From: Siphlonurus alternatus
Lineage: Eukaryota; Arthropoda; Insecta; Ephemeroptera; Siphlonuridae
DNA: 64,000 bases
Direction of reading: 5' to 3'
Assembly: GCA_949825025.1 (NCBI GenBank)
Contig: OX463782.1
Coordinates: 5,901,501 to 5,965,500 of the forward strand
The notes under the pieces were generated by a model. It ran no database searches, had not been told where the DNA came from, and saw nothing but the letters and a program-made list of their open reading frames with translations. Positions 20,426-30,559 of the stretch are shown here, one piece after another (the first letter of the stretch is position 1; every line of letters begins with the position of its first letter). The position numbers and the translations under genes are program-made.

Positions 20426-23400
20426 CTGAAACAGCCAGGAAAACAGTCAGCATTGTGTGGTTAGTAGATTTATTCAATTCATTTGACTATATAAATATAG
20501 CATAGAGCAATTAAGTCATCAGAGAGTCCGGTAAATTTTCTGGGAGGTGGTTGAGTGAGGTTGCTCATTTTCACGATTTACATTTTAATAAAGCATCGAC
20601 TTCAAAATATAATCTGATTTGATCAAATCTTCCAAGCATGGATGAAATTAAAAAAGAAAATTAATTTTAAAGCTATAATAAGGTAACATGAAACATCGAC
20701 CGTAGTATTCCCATTTGATTAACATGTAAACCTCATAATAATTCTGAATTTTTTTAGAGACAGTTCTTAGCAATAAAAAGTTGCAGATTTTTTTTTTAAA
20801 CAATTGGACGAGCCGATTTTTTTAAATTAATTTTTTTGTTTAACTCTCCATTGGAAAACCCTATACTGAAAATTTAAAAAATTAATTAAAAAAAATCGGC
20901 TCGTACGATTGTTTTGAAATTTTTTCTACAACTTTTTGGTGCCAAGGACTATCTCTAAAAAAAAAATCACAATGGACAACATACATGAAAATTTTTGATT
21001 GCAGAAATGAATAGAGGGTACCAAATTATGCTACTCTGAATTTTTTCAGACTTTCTTGAAACCCAGAACTATTTTTAAATAATTATTGAAAGTGCGGCCA
21101 CACCCCCTGGAGGCGCAATAGGCGTCTCGGTCCTTTTTATTAAGGATTCAGGAGTGCCAACTTAACTTACGGAACTTTCAATATTTTTTTTTTTTTTTAA
21201 ATAGTTTCGAGTCTCAAAAAAATCTGAAAAAATTCCGAGTAGTATAATTTGGTGTCCTCTCTTCATTTCTACAATAAAAATTTTTCATGTATGTTGTAAA
21301 TTATTATGAGATTTTTAATGCTTACATGTTAATCAGTCAAATGGGACTACTAGAATGATCGATGTTTCGTGTTACTTTACCCTTAATGTACGAATATTTT
21401 TGGCTTAAAATCGTTATAATTTTAATAAAATAGTGTCGTCACTTCAGAAAAATGACTCAATAGTTCTTCAAAAATAGTACTTCTTAGTAAAAAAAATTAA
21501 GAAACATATTTCATTTTCTATTTCTGTTATAATAACAGAAATCAGTGTTATATACAATAACAAATTACGTCAATAAAATTTGATTGCTATAAAATTGACC
21601 CTCGCTAATCACCCACTTTGATAAGAGAGGGCTAACTCACCGGTGACCTGTTGAATCCAATCCAGGTAAGCGGTGACCCTGGTGTTGACCGCGGGACGGT
21701 CAGAGGCGCAGCGGACGCCGTAGCTGATGACCCCGACCAGATGCAGCCTCCCGGTGGCTGGGTCCTGCCACAAAACGGGGCCGCCGGAGTCGGACTGAGG
21801 GACAAAATTCTGCACGTTAGTGGTTCTCTCCAAGGCTTAAGTGAATTACCAGAATTATATTTTTAAGTTCTTATGTGGCAGTTTGGTGTACGAATGACGC
21901 CGAAACCATAATGAAATGACGTAAGAACAGTTATTTTCTATCAATGAATACTTATAGACTCTTACCGCAGAAGGTAAACATCATGGACTTTTCTGTCATT
22001 GAAACATAACTTCTAGAATAGGATATAAAATACAGAAAACCATAGCTTATAAATATCAATAATAGCACTATACCCTGTGTACGATTTCTGGAGAAACGAT
22101 TCCATCTATATAAATAATACGTGTGCCGCCATTTTGTACACTTCGTTCTCAAATTAAAAGTATTTAACTGCATAAATTGTCATCAACCCGAAAAGTTTCT
22201 TTGCTATATTACGAAGCGATGATTGTACAGTATATACCAGCCGGTTCTCACCTGGCAAGCGTCCGAGCCGTTCTTGAAGGTGCAGATCTGACTGGGCCCC
22301 ACACTGCCAGGGTAGGCTCTCTCGCAGGTCGCGTCACTCACCACCTCCAACTCGGCCTTCTGCAGCTTGGAGGAGGTCTCGCCGCCGAACGACGTGCTGC
22401 CCCAGCCTGCAGGACACGAGAGTGGAGATAGAACTTCGGAACAGCATATATTTTACCTCTGCTGTCCTCATTTGGCGCTGCTATACACTACAATATAAAA
22501 AAGAAATTGTAAAACTCGATTGCTATTAATTTGTCTCCTAAACTTAAGAACCAAAAAGCAAAAATTATATTTATTTAAAATAACATTACTTTTTATGAAT
22601 TGATCTCTAATTTTCATAATTTTATAAAATTTGAAATTAAAGTAATGAAATAGTAAAAAAGATATACACCAGAAACGAGGGATTGACTTTGAACCTTATT
22701 GCCTCCTGACATAATAGCTCACCCAGCACGATGACGTCATCACCCTCGAAAGTGCGGTCCTGGTATCGGAAGGGCAGGCACGCGGGGCCGACTGTGGGGG
22801 TCGTCCTGCAGCATGTCACGTGACCATCACGTCAGAGGGCTTGGTGAGCAGGGTCTTGGGAGGTTTCAAATTATGTATGATGAAATGGAGAGTCTCAGGG
22901 GCAAGGGGGTGATCAGAACCCTTCTCCTTACTTCAGCGACCCAGTATACAGGACAATGTTATAGTATCGACCTTAATTTTTTTTATTGCAGAAATGGATA
23001 AAGCGTGCAAAGTTATGCTACCCTGATTTTTTTCAGATTTTTTAGGGCCCGGAAACAATTTTTAAAAAATTATTGAAATTTCTTTTTGTAACTTTTTGTA
23101 ACGTCACGAGGCGCCACCCTTAAGAAAACGATAGGACTTGCCGCCTCGTGACGTCACAAAAAGTCACCAATTTCTTTGATAAAGAGATCAAAATCAATAT
23201 TGTTTAATATTGATGTCTAGAAAATCTGAACAAAATCACGTCCATAAATTAACAATAATTTTCTCTCGTCAGTTGTGACTCACGGTATGTCCTGGACGGT
23301 CTCGATGACCGCGATGTCGTTCTGTTGGGTGACGGAGTTGTAGCGTGGGAAGGCGAGGAACCTCCGGATCCGAAACACCGCCGCCTTGTCCGTGTCCGCG

Positions 23401-26400
23401 CCAGACCTGAGGTCAACAAGTGAAGGTGAAAATCTCAAAGATACTTTGTATCCTGAGTTCAGACTCAGTTCTTTGCTGCTATAAGTATTTGCTTCACACG
23501 ATAGTGATGGTCAAGCACCTTGGAATTTCTTCCCAACAAGGGCCTGATAAATCAACTAAAGCAACGTCTGCTTGTAAAATACACACAATCAGATGATAAT
23601 CAAAAATCAGATTTTCCTTATAAATGTATAAATGGTTCATGAATTGATTGTGCATTTACGAACTTGGAAGATTAGAGCACATGACACATGAAATAATCAA
23701 TAATTACCCAAAATACAATAAATTAAAATCTAATGCTTGGTTGAGATCGAGGGTCACGTATGGAAGAGCGCAGAGCATGCAAAGTAGAAGTTTTAATGAC
23801 GTGACCTTGACATGTGACCTTGGCTACTCACTCAAGGTCGTGGTCACCGACCAGCAGCACCACGCTGCCCGGAGCCCGCTGCACCAGACAGTGTGCCGCG
23901 GTGACTGCGCGCCGGGCCGAGATGAGCGTCGCGCCGCAGAAGACGCGCGCAGAGGCGAGCTCCACCACGCCAGCCATCATGGGGAACTCGTTGATGCCGG
24001 TCTCCACGCCGCCCACGATCCGGTTCTAGGGAGAGGTGGGATGTTATATAATTATCAATGGAACAACAAAAAAAAATCTTAGCAATTGCATGTAATGAAA
24101 TTTAATTGAAATATAACATGGAATCGTGTTTTCAATAAATATTTATAACATAACAGGATGAGAATGTTAATTTATAAAAGAATCAATTTCAAAACGTAAC
24201 CCTGTAACTAAATTTATCACTAATACTATATATTGCATGGTCTCTCATCAGTACTCACCTTGTACCGATTGCCACAACTGCAGTTAGGTGGCGGAGGGGT
24301 GGTGGTGGTGGTGGTGGTGGTAGGCGGTGCCGGGGTGGGCGGTGTCACGGTTGTCAGCTCGCACATGAAGCGGTTGCCGGGGATGAACCGCGGACCGGCC
24401 TCGAACACCACGTTCAGCAGGTTCGAGTGACTCGCCGCCAGGAAGCTGCCCACCCCGCAGTACCTGAAACGACCTTTAAGTTAATAAATGAACTGACATA
24501 ACTATTGAAGATAATTATTGAATTACAGAACATGTGTCTGTGTCTCGAGACTCTAAAACTCATCAACTCTAACTTGGAATATATTAACTTTAATAAATTG
24601 TACACATATTTAAATTAGTATGATATATCACTGAATTGTAATTTATGATACGCAAGACTAAGAATTGTTGTTTTGAACCGTAATTATTTATAATAATAAT
24701 GATATATTTTCAAAAGTCTCTTTAAGTTTGACTTGTTTGATGTACAGTTCTGACGAAGCGTCTTACCCGTGCGCGTCTCTGAGGCGAGCGTCTCCGGAGA
24801 GCGAGACGAGCAGCACGTCACCTCCGTCGCACGTGCCGTCGTCAGGGTCGCCCTCGTCCAACTGGATCTCGCGGCACTCGAGCTGCAGGCGCCACCCCAC
24901 TGGCGCCACCGCGAACCTGAGGACACGAGGGAGTTACTGACACGTGACCTATAGCTCCTCCTAAAATCCTTGCTGATTAGTTCTAGCCTAGAATAAAATG
25001 CTGAGATTTATGCTTATGAAATTCTAATATCGTGTGTGTATACTTTTCGAATTTTAAAAGACGGTGTTTAAAAAAAATGCAATTTTTTTATTTCTAATTG
25101 TTTAAATGGTTAATAATTACATTAGTACCGAATCGTATATAAATATATTACTTTTGCAAACAAAAATATAAAAAATTTTCAACTTTTAACTTATATTATA
25201 GCCATGAAACTGAGCAGTCTACACTAATAAATTGCCTGGGACCACGTGTGGACAGCCCTAGTTATTACAATGAGCTTGCCTGGCACCACCTCGCTTGTCT
25301 TACCATCGACAGGCGACGTAGGGCGCGAAACTGTTTGGGTAGTTAGGCGAGTACACGAAGAACTTGTCCCCCGGCTCGACGTTCTGGTAGAAGTCGCAGC
25401 CCGGAGTGATCCGGTTCTGGGGCGGCCCGGTCTCGATGGCGGCCGTGGGCGAGGGTGAGGTCAACCCCAGCATCATCAGCAGCCCCGACACGATCCGGCC
25501 CTTCTGAGGCTGCACCGAGCTGGCGAACCGCATGGTGCCGTTGTGGGGAGGGAAGTAGCCTGCGAACAGAGGAAATTTAGAGAATTAACCTCATAAAGCA
25601 CCTAAAGATGGCATTGAAAACCTCCTCGATAGAGTCAGTATGACTCAATTACACGCGTATTTTAGCCAGTAGCAAAGATCTGATATCAAAACAATGTCAA
25701 CTTTTAAAAACACGCAGGTAAAATCCACCAGATGTCCATATTGACGTCAATATTATATTATAGCTAGAATACTCGTTCACAGCAATTTATATCTCTATTC
25801 CTCCCAGGTAATTCCATTGCACCGATTTGTTCCATACAATGTTGAGATTTATTAGCCAAAAATTAACATGGTTAATCATGCTGTCATTGCGGAACTTTTA
25901 TTAACTAATAATTAATAATTAATTGATAAAAGCTCTTTATTTGTTGAATAATTTTCCATGCAACCATTGTCCTCAGCTGCAGAGAGTAAAAAATGTTGTT
26001 TATCTTCAAGCACTTATCTCTCTCGACTTCTTAAAGTCATCAATGATCTACTAATTAAAACTTCTCTCGTTATCACGTCAAGTTGCCTCACACTCGACTA
26101 ATTTTCTTACTTTTCAACGCCTGACCCTTACAGCTCAGGTTTGGGCTTCTAACTCCACGAGACCACCTCTCAACGGCGAACCAGCCTCCACTGTTCTCCC
26201 ATAGGGCCCGCACTCTCAATTAAATACCCTGCAGGCCGAGCGCGCTCTTATCTCAAACGCCGCTATAAGCTTTCAAGTTTAGTTTTACCTTCAGTCCGTA
26301 GAATATTTTCGTGATTCAAACGAGATCTCTCATTGGTGGAGATTTTGAGACGTGAATTCTAATTGGCTTGAACTTTATCCGAATGTTCGCAATGAGAGGT

Positions 26401-29400
26401 TATTTAACATGAGTCTCAACTATTTATCCCCCGGTGTGCGAGTAACAAGAACTAACTGTGGTATATAAAAACACTTTGTTTTATGACTCGACGATATGAG
26501 ATTTTGTGTTTTTGCATGCGAAAATGATACTATGTTGCTATAACGGAATTAAATTAACCAAGTGGTGCGCAAAGACAAATTATCTGTCACTTTTTTTTTT
26601 TTTAAAAAAGAAGATTTGAATAAATTTGTCGAGCTCAAACCTGTCCTTAAAAAGACGAAGACAAAAAGTGGTTTTCATGAAAGAAACAAAACGAAGCGTG
26701 ATGATTTATGATCTTAATTTGATCTAGTAGTATTATTTTATTAATAACTATAGTTAATATTTTTTACTCATTACAGTTAGATTTAAATATCATGAATAAA
26801 GAGACATTAGACAGGTGTTGAATCGGGGATTCAATCTTTTAATGAGCTTTGTAATTATTATATGTTGCAAAGTACATGCATTTTATTTATAGTAACATAT
26901 TATAGAATATAATATATTTATATTAGTATAGTCTGCAAGACTGTGAAATATTCATAATTTTGATTTGAAGAAAACGAGAGTGTTGAAAACCAAATAACCC
27001 TGCATGCATTCTTGGAGTGAAAATAATTCACAAAACACTATTTTGTAATCACGAACATCAGTTTAAAATTAATTAAGCTGTGAGGTGAAGAGTTCATAAG
27101 ATAAAAAGATGATGCCATCAACATGTTTTCCACGGGGACCTGTTCTACTGGATGCATGTTAGTAATAAAATATCATTGTTTAGTTGGAAACTGTGGAGTG
27201 CACTTACCTGTATAATTTCCGTGTACACCTCAAGGCAGCACGAACGTTACCCCTGCTCTGTTTGTCAGCGTCGTACGTCACACAGTTTACGCAGGTGTTT
27301 AACCTTTTTAGTACGACTGCAATGTATGTTGACTGGGTACTTACCACGATATATCCCCAAAATTACAAATGTAGACTCGTCGCCTTTAACTTTCCCATTT
27401 GCAGCCTTGCATTTTTCATTCAGATAATCACAACATGGTCAACTTATGTTATTCTTATTAGGCATGGTGATTATAACAAGGCCATAAAGGGAAATTTTCA
27501 GAGGCGAAGATTGTACATCTCTTCATATCTCTTTGGAATTTCAGTTCCAGCAAATTTAGGCAGTGGTAACGTTTCAGTTGTCCCAAGGTGTATATGTTTA
27601 CATGCAGAGTGATGCGCCACCATTGCGGCGTCACCGTGTTCGCAAACTTGGCACCTTCGACCGTACGGTTATATTGAGGTACACCGGGACTTATTCGCAG
27701 AAACATAATAATATAAATTACTGCCATGCAATTTACTTGTTACAATCATATAACAAATGTTACAATGTAGTTCACTAAAGCAACAACGTACACTAGCTAA
27801 AATTATATGGGCTAAAAGTAGGACTCAAAGAAACGTAGAGAATTGTCGCCTTCTTTTGTTTCTTGATGATTTAGAAATTAACCCCTAAAATTGAACCTCT
27901 TTTAAATTTTGCAAGATTAAAATAATTGCAGGAATGGACAACTTAAACATGACATTTTTTATTGCAGATATGTGAATAGAGGGCATTAAATTATACAACT
28001 CTGTTTCTTTTTCAATTTTTTTTAGATCTCGCGGGCACTATAAAATTTTGAAAATACAAAGAGAGGCGTCATGCACTTTTTAATAAAAGGATGGAGACTA
28101 AAAAGGGCCGTGGGTTCAAATCCAAACTTTGACCAACTTTTTTATAGCAATACTTCCCGCGTTCTCTAAAAAATCGTACTAGCATAATTTGATGCCCTCT
28201 ATTCATTTCTTCAGTATATAAAAAAAAATGCAAGTTGTCTATTCCATTCACAGTACGTGAACGTTTGCCATTCACGTATATAACACAGCACATGCAAATA
28301 GCTTCCGCGATAGCCTGTGATGGTCAAGTCACGACTATATAATTCCCTCAAGTCAATGCACAACACTTTACCTACCGCTCTACACACCTTGAAGTGAAGA
28401 GACACACTACATGGTGGTTGTTGTATTTTTGTTTATAAGTTATAACAAAAAGTGGGGTCCTCTGGCAATGCTGGTTTGTATTTACACAATAAGAACACGT
28501 ATATAATATGGGTTAACATGATATTTAGGTTAAAGTCATAGTGAATTATCTGCTTTTTTGCAGATAAGGAGAATTCGTGGTAGACCTAATTAATTAACCT
28601 TACCTTATGCATATAACACGTCTTGTAATATATTATAACATGCTGGATACTATAATATTATATATTGAAATTACAGTAGTTAATTAATAACCTGCTAACA
28701 ATTTAAACAATTAACTGTTGAATATACAATTGCACACACATCCACGCTCAAAAAGAAATGCGCAAGCAATATAAAAAAATAGGATTCTGATTTTCTTATA
28801 AAGAGTGCTGTGAAGTCCCATATACGACAGAGTGAATCGTCATGCATCACAATCGTTATAATTATTTCTTATTTTTATTATGTATATTAGTAACATTTCT
28901 TTCAGAGGAATAATATTAAAAACATAATAATAAGTAATGCTAATTAAGAGGGAAATTCTGCATCATTAATAACAATATAACGATGTAGAATATGCAATAT
29001 AAATTAATAATTAACCTATAAGAAAATGGAGACTTCATATGATAAGTAAATTCCTAGAATAAAATCAGGATGTGCAAGTGCAATTATATGCACTTAAATA
29101 TTGCAATACAGTATATAGTTATAATATAGAAATTCATAGCATCTGATCGTTGGTCAGTAATGGATGATTCATTACTATATATTTTCTTGATGTGAGCTTA
29201 TATTGCATGCAATTATACAATTATTATAACAGTGTAGATTTTATTTATTGCATCATGAAGATTGGAAATACAAGAGGAAAATATAAAATGATGAAACGTT
29301 AAATTTTTATTATTCTGTTGCATATTTGTTTCATATATGCTTTAAAATCTTACAGAGTGCTTAAAGATGCTGTGACTGCAATAATAAAATAATATAGAGA

Positions 29401-30376
29401 GATGTGTGGCTACGAGTATGGGCTTTATAAATAATGTTATGAGTCGTAGGCTACGACTCATAACATTATTTATAAAGCCTATATTACACAATATACAATT
29501 TTTCTGATTATTGTATACAATTTTTCCTTGCAAGAAAATTTCCTCTCCATACAAACAAATGAAGATTAAGTTTTTTTGTAAGAAAAAATTGTGTACAATA
29601 ATTAGAACAATTGTATCGTGTAATACCGGCTTAACACAGAATAATATAGGCAATTTTTTTAATGGTAACTCGATCGATACTTTCTCTCTATAAAAAAAAT
29701 TTCATTTGCAATGCAAATATCATTATTTGTCATGCAAATTGTAAAATGGAGACCATAGCGCACTGTGAAGCATGCAAGCTGCAACATCATGTGTCATAAA
29801 TAATAAGTACGCGGAGTCATAATATATATAGTTAATTTTATCAACAATTTATGAGCTAAGTTCACATTATAATATACTTTATTTGCACTACATAGCAAAA
29901 ACAATTAAGGTATAAATCTAGAAGACGATACATTGCTGCCTGCCGCACCAGAACCTTGCAATATTACCATGTACACGTGTGTATTTGAAAAGAGCATTGT
30001 TGTTTTCACAAATAAGCACCAATTTAACCATTCCTGTGCACCACCAAAAGGCTGATGATGGCATGGGAAGACAGCAAAACTTTGTCAGAGTGGTCTCAGA
30101 ACGCTCTGAGTTTATATCCCTGCCTGATTTGCTAGAGGGCTCCATGCAAGACGCAAAGAGAAGCAGAGATTTGTGACTTAAAAGGGGGAGGGGGGTTAAA
30201 GGCCACTCATTATTAAATTCAAATTCACCACAGGTCTGCATGGACAGTGTCTCCTAATCAGAGCAATCATCACGGTGTCCCGAGGTGTTCCCACAGTGGA
30301 TATACTCACCATGCAGTAGCACGACGTTCGCCACGATAAGGAGGGCCTGCAGCCCGCGACTCGCCGGAGAACACAT
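20400..30376 (-). CDS. Secreted CUB-domain trypsin-like serine protease, 10 exons, 470 aa
   Basis: Exons are 30310-30376, 25304-25559, 24767-24916, 24259-24463, 23832-24025, 23284-23406, 22723-22805, 22252-22406, 21641-21794 and 20400-20425. All introns are GT-AG, phases agree, and the total is 1413 nt. Residues 1-22 are a signal peptide with an ALLIVANVVLL core. Residues 77-194 form a CUB domain (C77/C106; SPNYPNSFAPY; C137; C160; C192). Residues 195-217 are a Pro/Thr linker with eight Thr in a row. NCSCG (218-222) precedes activation at R228 before IVGG. The catalytic triad is His271 (TAAHC), Asp321 (NDIA) and Ser414 (DSGGP). Asp408, six residues before Ser414, predicts cleavage after Arg or Lys. 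The usual Gly at chymotrypsin position 226 is Ala446 (PAVNTRV). The gene resembles arthropod CUB-serine proteases and venom-protease-like homologues. A secreted zymogen in immunity, digestion or chemosensory tissue is inference. Confidence 0.93.
20680..21384. mobile_element. Palindromic (foldback) element in protease intron 9
   Basis: The left arm (about 20680-20850) starts AAGGTAACATGAAACATCGA and passes through CCCATTTGATTAACATGTAA and AGAGACAGTTCTTAGC to GACGAGCCGATTTTT. The right arm mirrors it from about 20888 (AAAAATCGGCTCGT) through GACTATCTCT, and then resumes at about 21298 to 21384 with CATGTTAATCAGTC and CGATGTTTCGTGTTAC. A MITE-B copy interrupts the right arm. It is non-coding and lies wholly within the intron. 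Confidence 0.75.
20972..21297 (-). mobile_element. MITE-B copy nested in the palindromic element
   Basis: Terminal ATGGACAACATACATGAAAA, inverted CATGTATGTTGT at the other end, and internal ATTGCAGAAATGAATAGAGG match the 11776 copy. The core CCCCCTGGAGGCG then GGCGTCTCGGTCC is the reverse complement of the core there, so this copy is inserted in the opposite orientation. Confidence 0.85.
21641..21794 (-). CDS. CUB protease exon 9 (catalytic Ser)
   Basis: It encodes SDSGGP (Ser414) through YLDWIQQVTG. Two in-frame acceptors exist. The one ending at 21795 (TCCCTCAG) gives DACQSDSGGP, the spacing the family expects, and is chosen. The upstream one ending at 21810 would insert five residues (NFVPQ). 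The donor GTGAGT starts at 21640. Reading through it instead would give a short extra tail ending at 21609. Confidence 0.9.
22252..22406 (-). CDS. CUB protease exon 8 (specificity Asp)
   Basis: The acceptor CCTGCAG ends at 22407 and the donor GTGAGA starts at 22251. It completes the GWG motif and encodes residues 361-411, ending GSDACQ. Asp408 lies at the base of the predicted S1 pocket. Confidence 0.93.
22723..22805 (-). CDS. CUB protease exon 7
   Basis: The acceptor GCTGCAG ends at 22806 and the donor GTGAGC starts at 22722. At 83 nt it encodes residues 333-359, including GPACLPF. Cys341 is the usual partner of the prodomain Cys in two-chain proteases of this fold. Confidence 0.92.
22975..23165. 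repeat. Diverged MITE-B half in protease intron 6
   Basis: TTATTGCAGAAATGGATAAA, TTTTTTCAGATTTTTTAGGG and a TTATTGAAAT arm are recognisable as the left half of MITE-B. It is followed by a different core with the inverted pair CGTCACGAGGCG and CGCCTCGTGACG. The right arm is missing or very diverged. Confidence 0.55.
23284..23406 (-). CDS. CUB protease exon 6 (catalytic Asp)
   Basis: The acceptor GACCTCAG ends at 23407 and the donor GTGAGT starts at 23283. It encodes residues 292-331 with the FPRYN motif and NDIAVI, which holds catalytic Asp321. Confidence 0.93.
23832..24025 (-). CDS. CUB protease exon 5 (activation site and catalytic His)
   Basis: The acceptor CTCCCTAG ends at 24026 and the donor GTGAGT starts at 23831. 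It encodes residues 227-290, starting NRIVGGVE and including FCGATLIS and TAAHC with catalytic His271. Exon 4 ends in phase 0 exactly before NR, so the zymogen prodomain and the protease are split by an intron. Confidence 0.94.
24259..24463 (-). CDS. CUB protease exon 4 (CUB end and Pro/Thr linker)
   Basis: The acceptor TTTCAG ends at 24464 and the donor GTGAGT starts at 24258. It encodes residues 159-226: CUB C-terminal strands from YCG to C192, the Pro/Thr linker and the Cys pair in NCSCG. The Thr run is encoded by a near-pure ACC repeat, so its length is probably polymorphic. Confidence 0.93.
24767..24916 (-). CDS. CUB protease exon 3
   Basis: The acceptor TCCTCAG ends at 24917 and the donor GTAAGA starts at 24766. 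The exon completes Trp108 and encodes residues 109-157 of the CUB core, with GWRLQLECREIQLDE and a TCDGGDVLLV segment. This acidic patch lies where CUB domains often bind calcium. Confidence 0.92.
25304..25559 (-). CDS. CUB protease exon 2
   Basis: The acceptor TTCGCAG ends at 25560 and the donor GTAAGA starts at 25303. The exon encodes residues 24-107: an N-terminal pro-region of about 50 residues without a known domain, then the start of the CUB domain with C77, SPNYPNSFAPY and C106. It ends in the first two bases of Trp108. Confidence 0.92.
27369..27518 (+). mobile_element. MITE-A copy, diverged, in intron 1
   Basis: The left arm has TGTAGACTCGTCGCC and TTTGCAGCCTTG. The loop has TGTTATTCTTATTAGG. 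The right arm has GGTGATTATAACAAGGCC, GGGAAATTTTCAGAGGCG and a terminal GATTGTACAT. An extra segment interrupts the left arm. Confidence 0.75.
27934..28247. mobile_element. MITE-B-like copy with a different core, in intron 1
   Basis: It has ATGGACAACTTAAACATG and TTATTGCAGATATGTGAATAG at the left. At the right are GCATAATTTGATGCCCTCTA, TTCATTTCTTCAG and GTTGTCTATTCCAT. The middle contains GGGTTCAAATCC, not the GC-rich core of the other copies. It is either a subfamily or a copy whose core was replaced. Confidence 0.65.
29419..29614. repeat. Two adjacent palindromes in intron 1
   Basis: The first (29419-29482) is nearly perfect: GGCTTTATAAATAATGTTAT and GAGTCGTAG meet their complements across a centre near 29450. 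The second (29495-29614) pairs ACAATTTTTCTGATTATTGT at the left with ACAATAATTAGAACAATTGT at the right around a loop of about 60 bp. A GTGTAATACCGGCTT at 29618 also occurs at 599-613. These look like MITE remnants, although hairpin RNA cannot be excluded. Confidence 0.6.
30310..30376 (-). CDS. CUB protease exon 1 (signal peptide)
   Basis: ATG at 30374-30376 sits in a good context (CACACCATG). It opens a short frame with two basic residues and a hydrophobic core, then reaches the donor GTGAGT at 30309. One base is carried into exon 2 to make GGC (Gly23). The 4.75-kb intron that follows is by far the largest in the gene. Confidence 0.85.
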
Positions 30377-30426
30377 GGTGTGAGCGAGTGGAGCGGTGTC
30401 GATCGAGAGAGTGGTGTGCAAAGACT

Positions 30427-30431
30427 ACTGA
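30427..30431 (-). promoter_or_regulatory. Possible arthropod initiator (TCAGT) of the protease gene
   Basis: TCAGT on the minus strand lies about 50 nt upstream of the ATG at 30376, in a GC-richer stretch of about 170 bp (30377-30545). It would give a short 5' UTR. No convincing TATA box or DPE is present. A donor-like CAGGTAACG further upstream (near 30470) leaves open an extra 5' non-coding exon. Confidence 0.3.
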
Positions 30432-30559
30432 GGATTACGTCAAGTGCGCCGTTATGACTGGAGCCGTTACCTGACCGGCGACACCTTCTTGATGCCAGCT
30501 GATCTTTGATCCTCGCCCAAATCACCGCGTCGTCGTAAATTGTTGTTCTCCAACGTGAT

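Larger units (their letters stand above)
25560..30309 (-). other. Protease intron 1 (4.75 kb)
   Basis: The intron separates the signal-peptide exon from the rest. It is AT-rich and carries a MITE-A copy, a MITE-B-like copy and a pair of palindromes, listed separately. A GC-richer patch at about 26100-26290 and a GATA-type TTATCTC near 26011 could be regulatory, but I see no firm evidence. No additional coding exon was found in phase. Confidence 0.7.

Noticed and set aside
22177..24940. Plus-strand and alternative frames over the protease exons
   Set aside because: They are shadows of GC-rich exons. The minus-strand frame alone has catalytic motifs and matching splice phases.
30196..30525. 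109-codon minus-strand protein over protease exon 1
   Set aside because: It runs across the exon 1 donor and 5' UTR in a different frame from the signal peptide, and has no features of its own.
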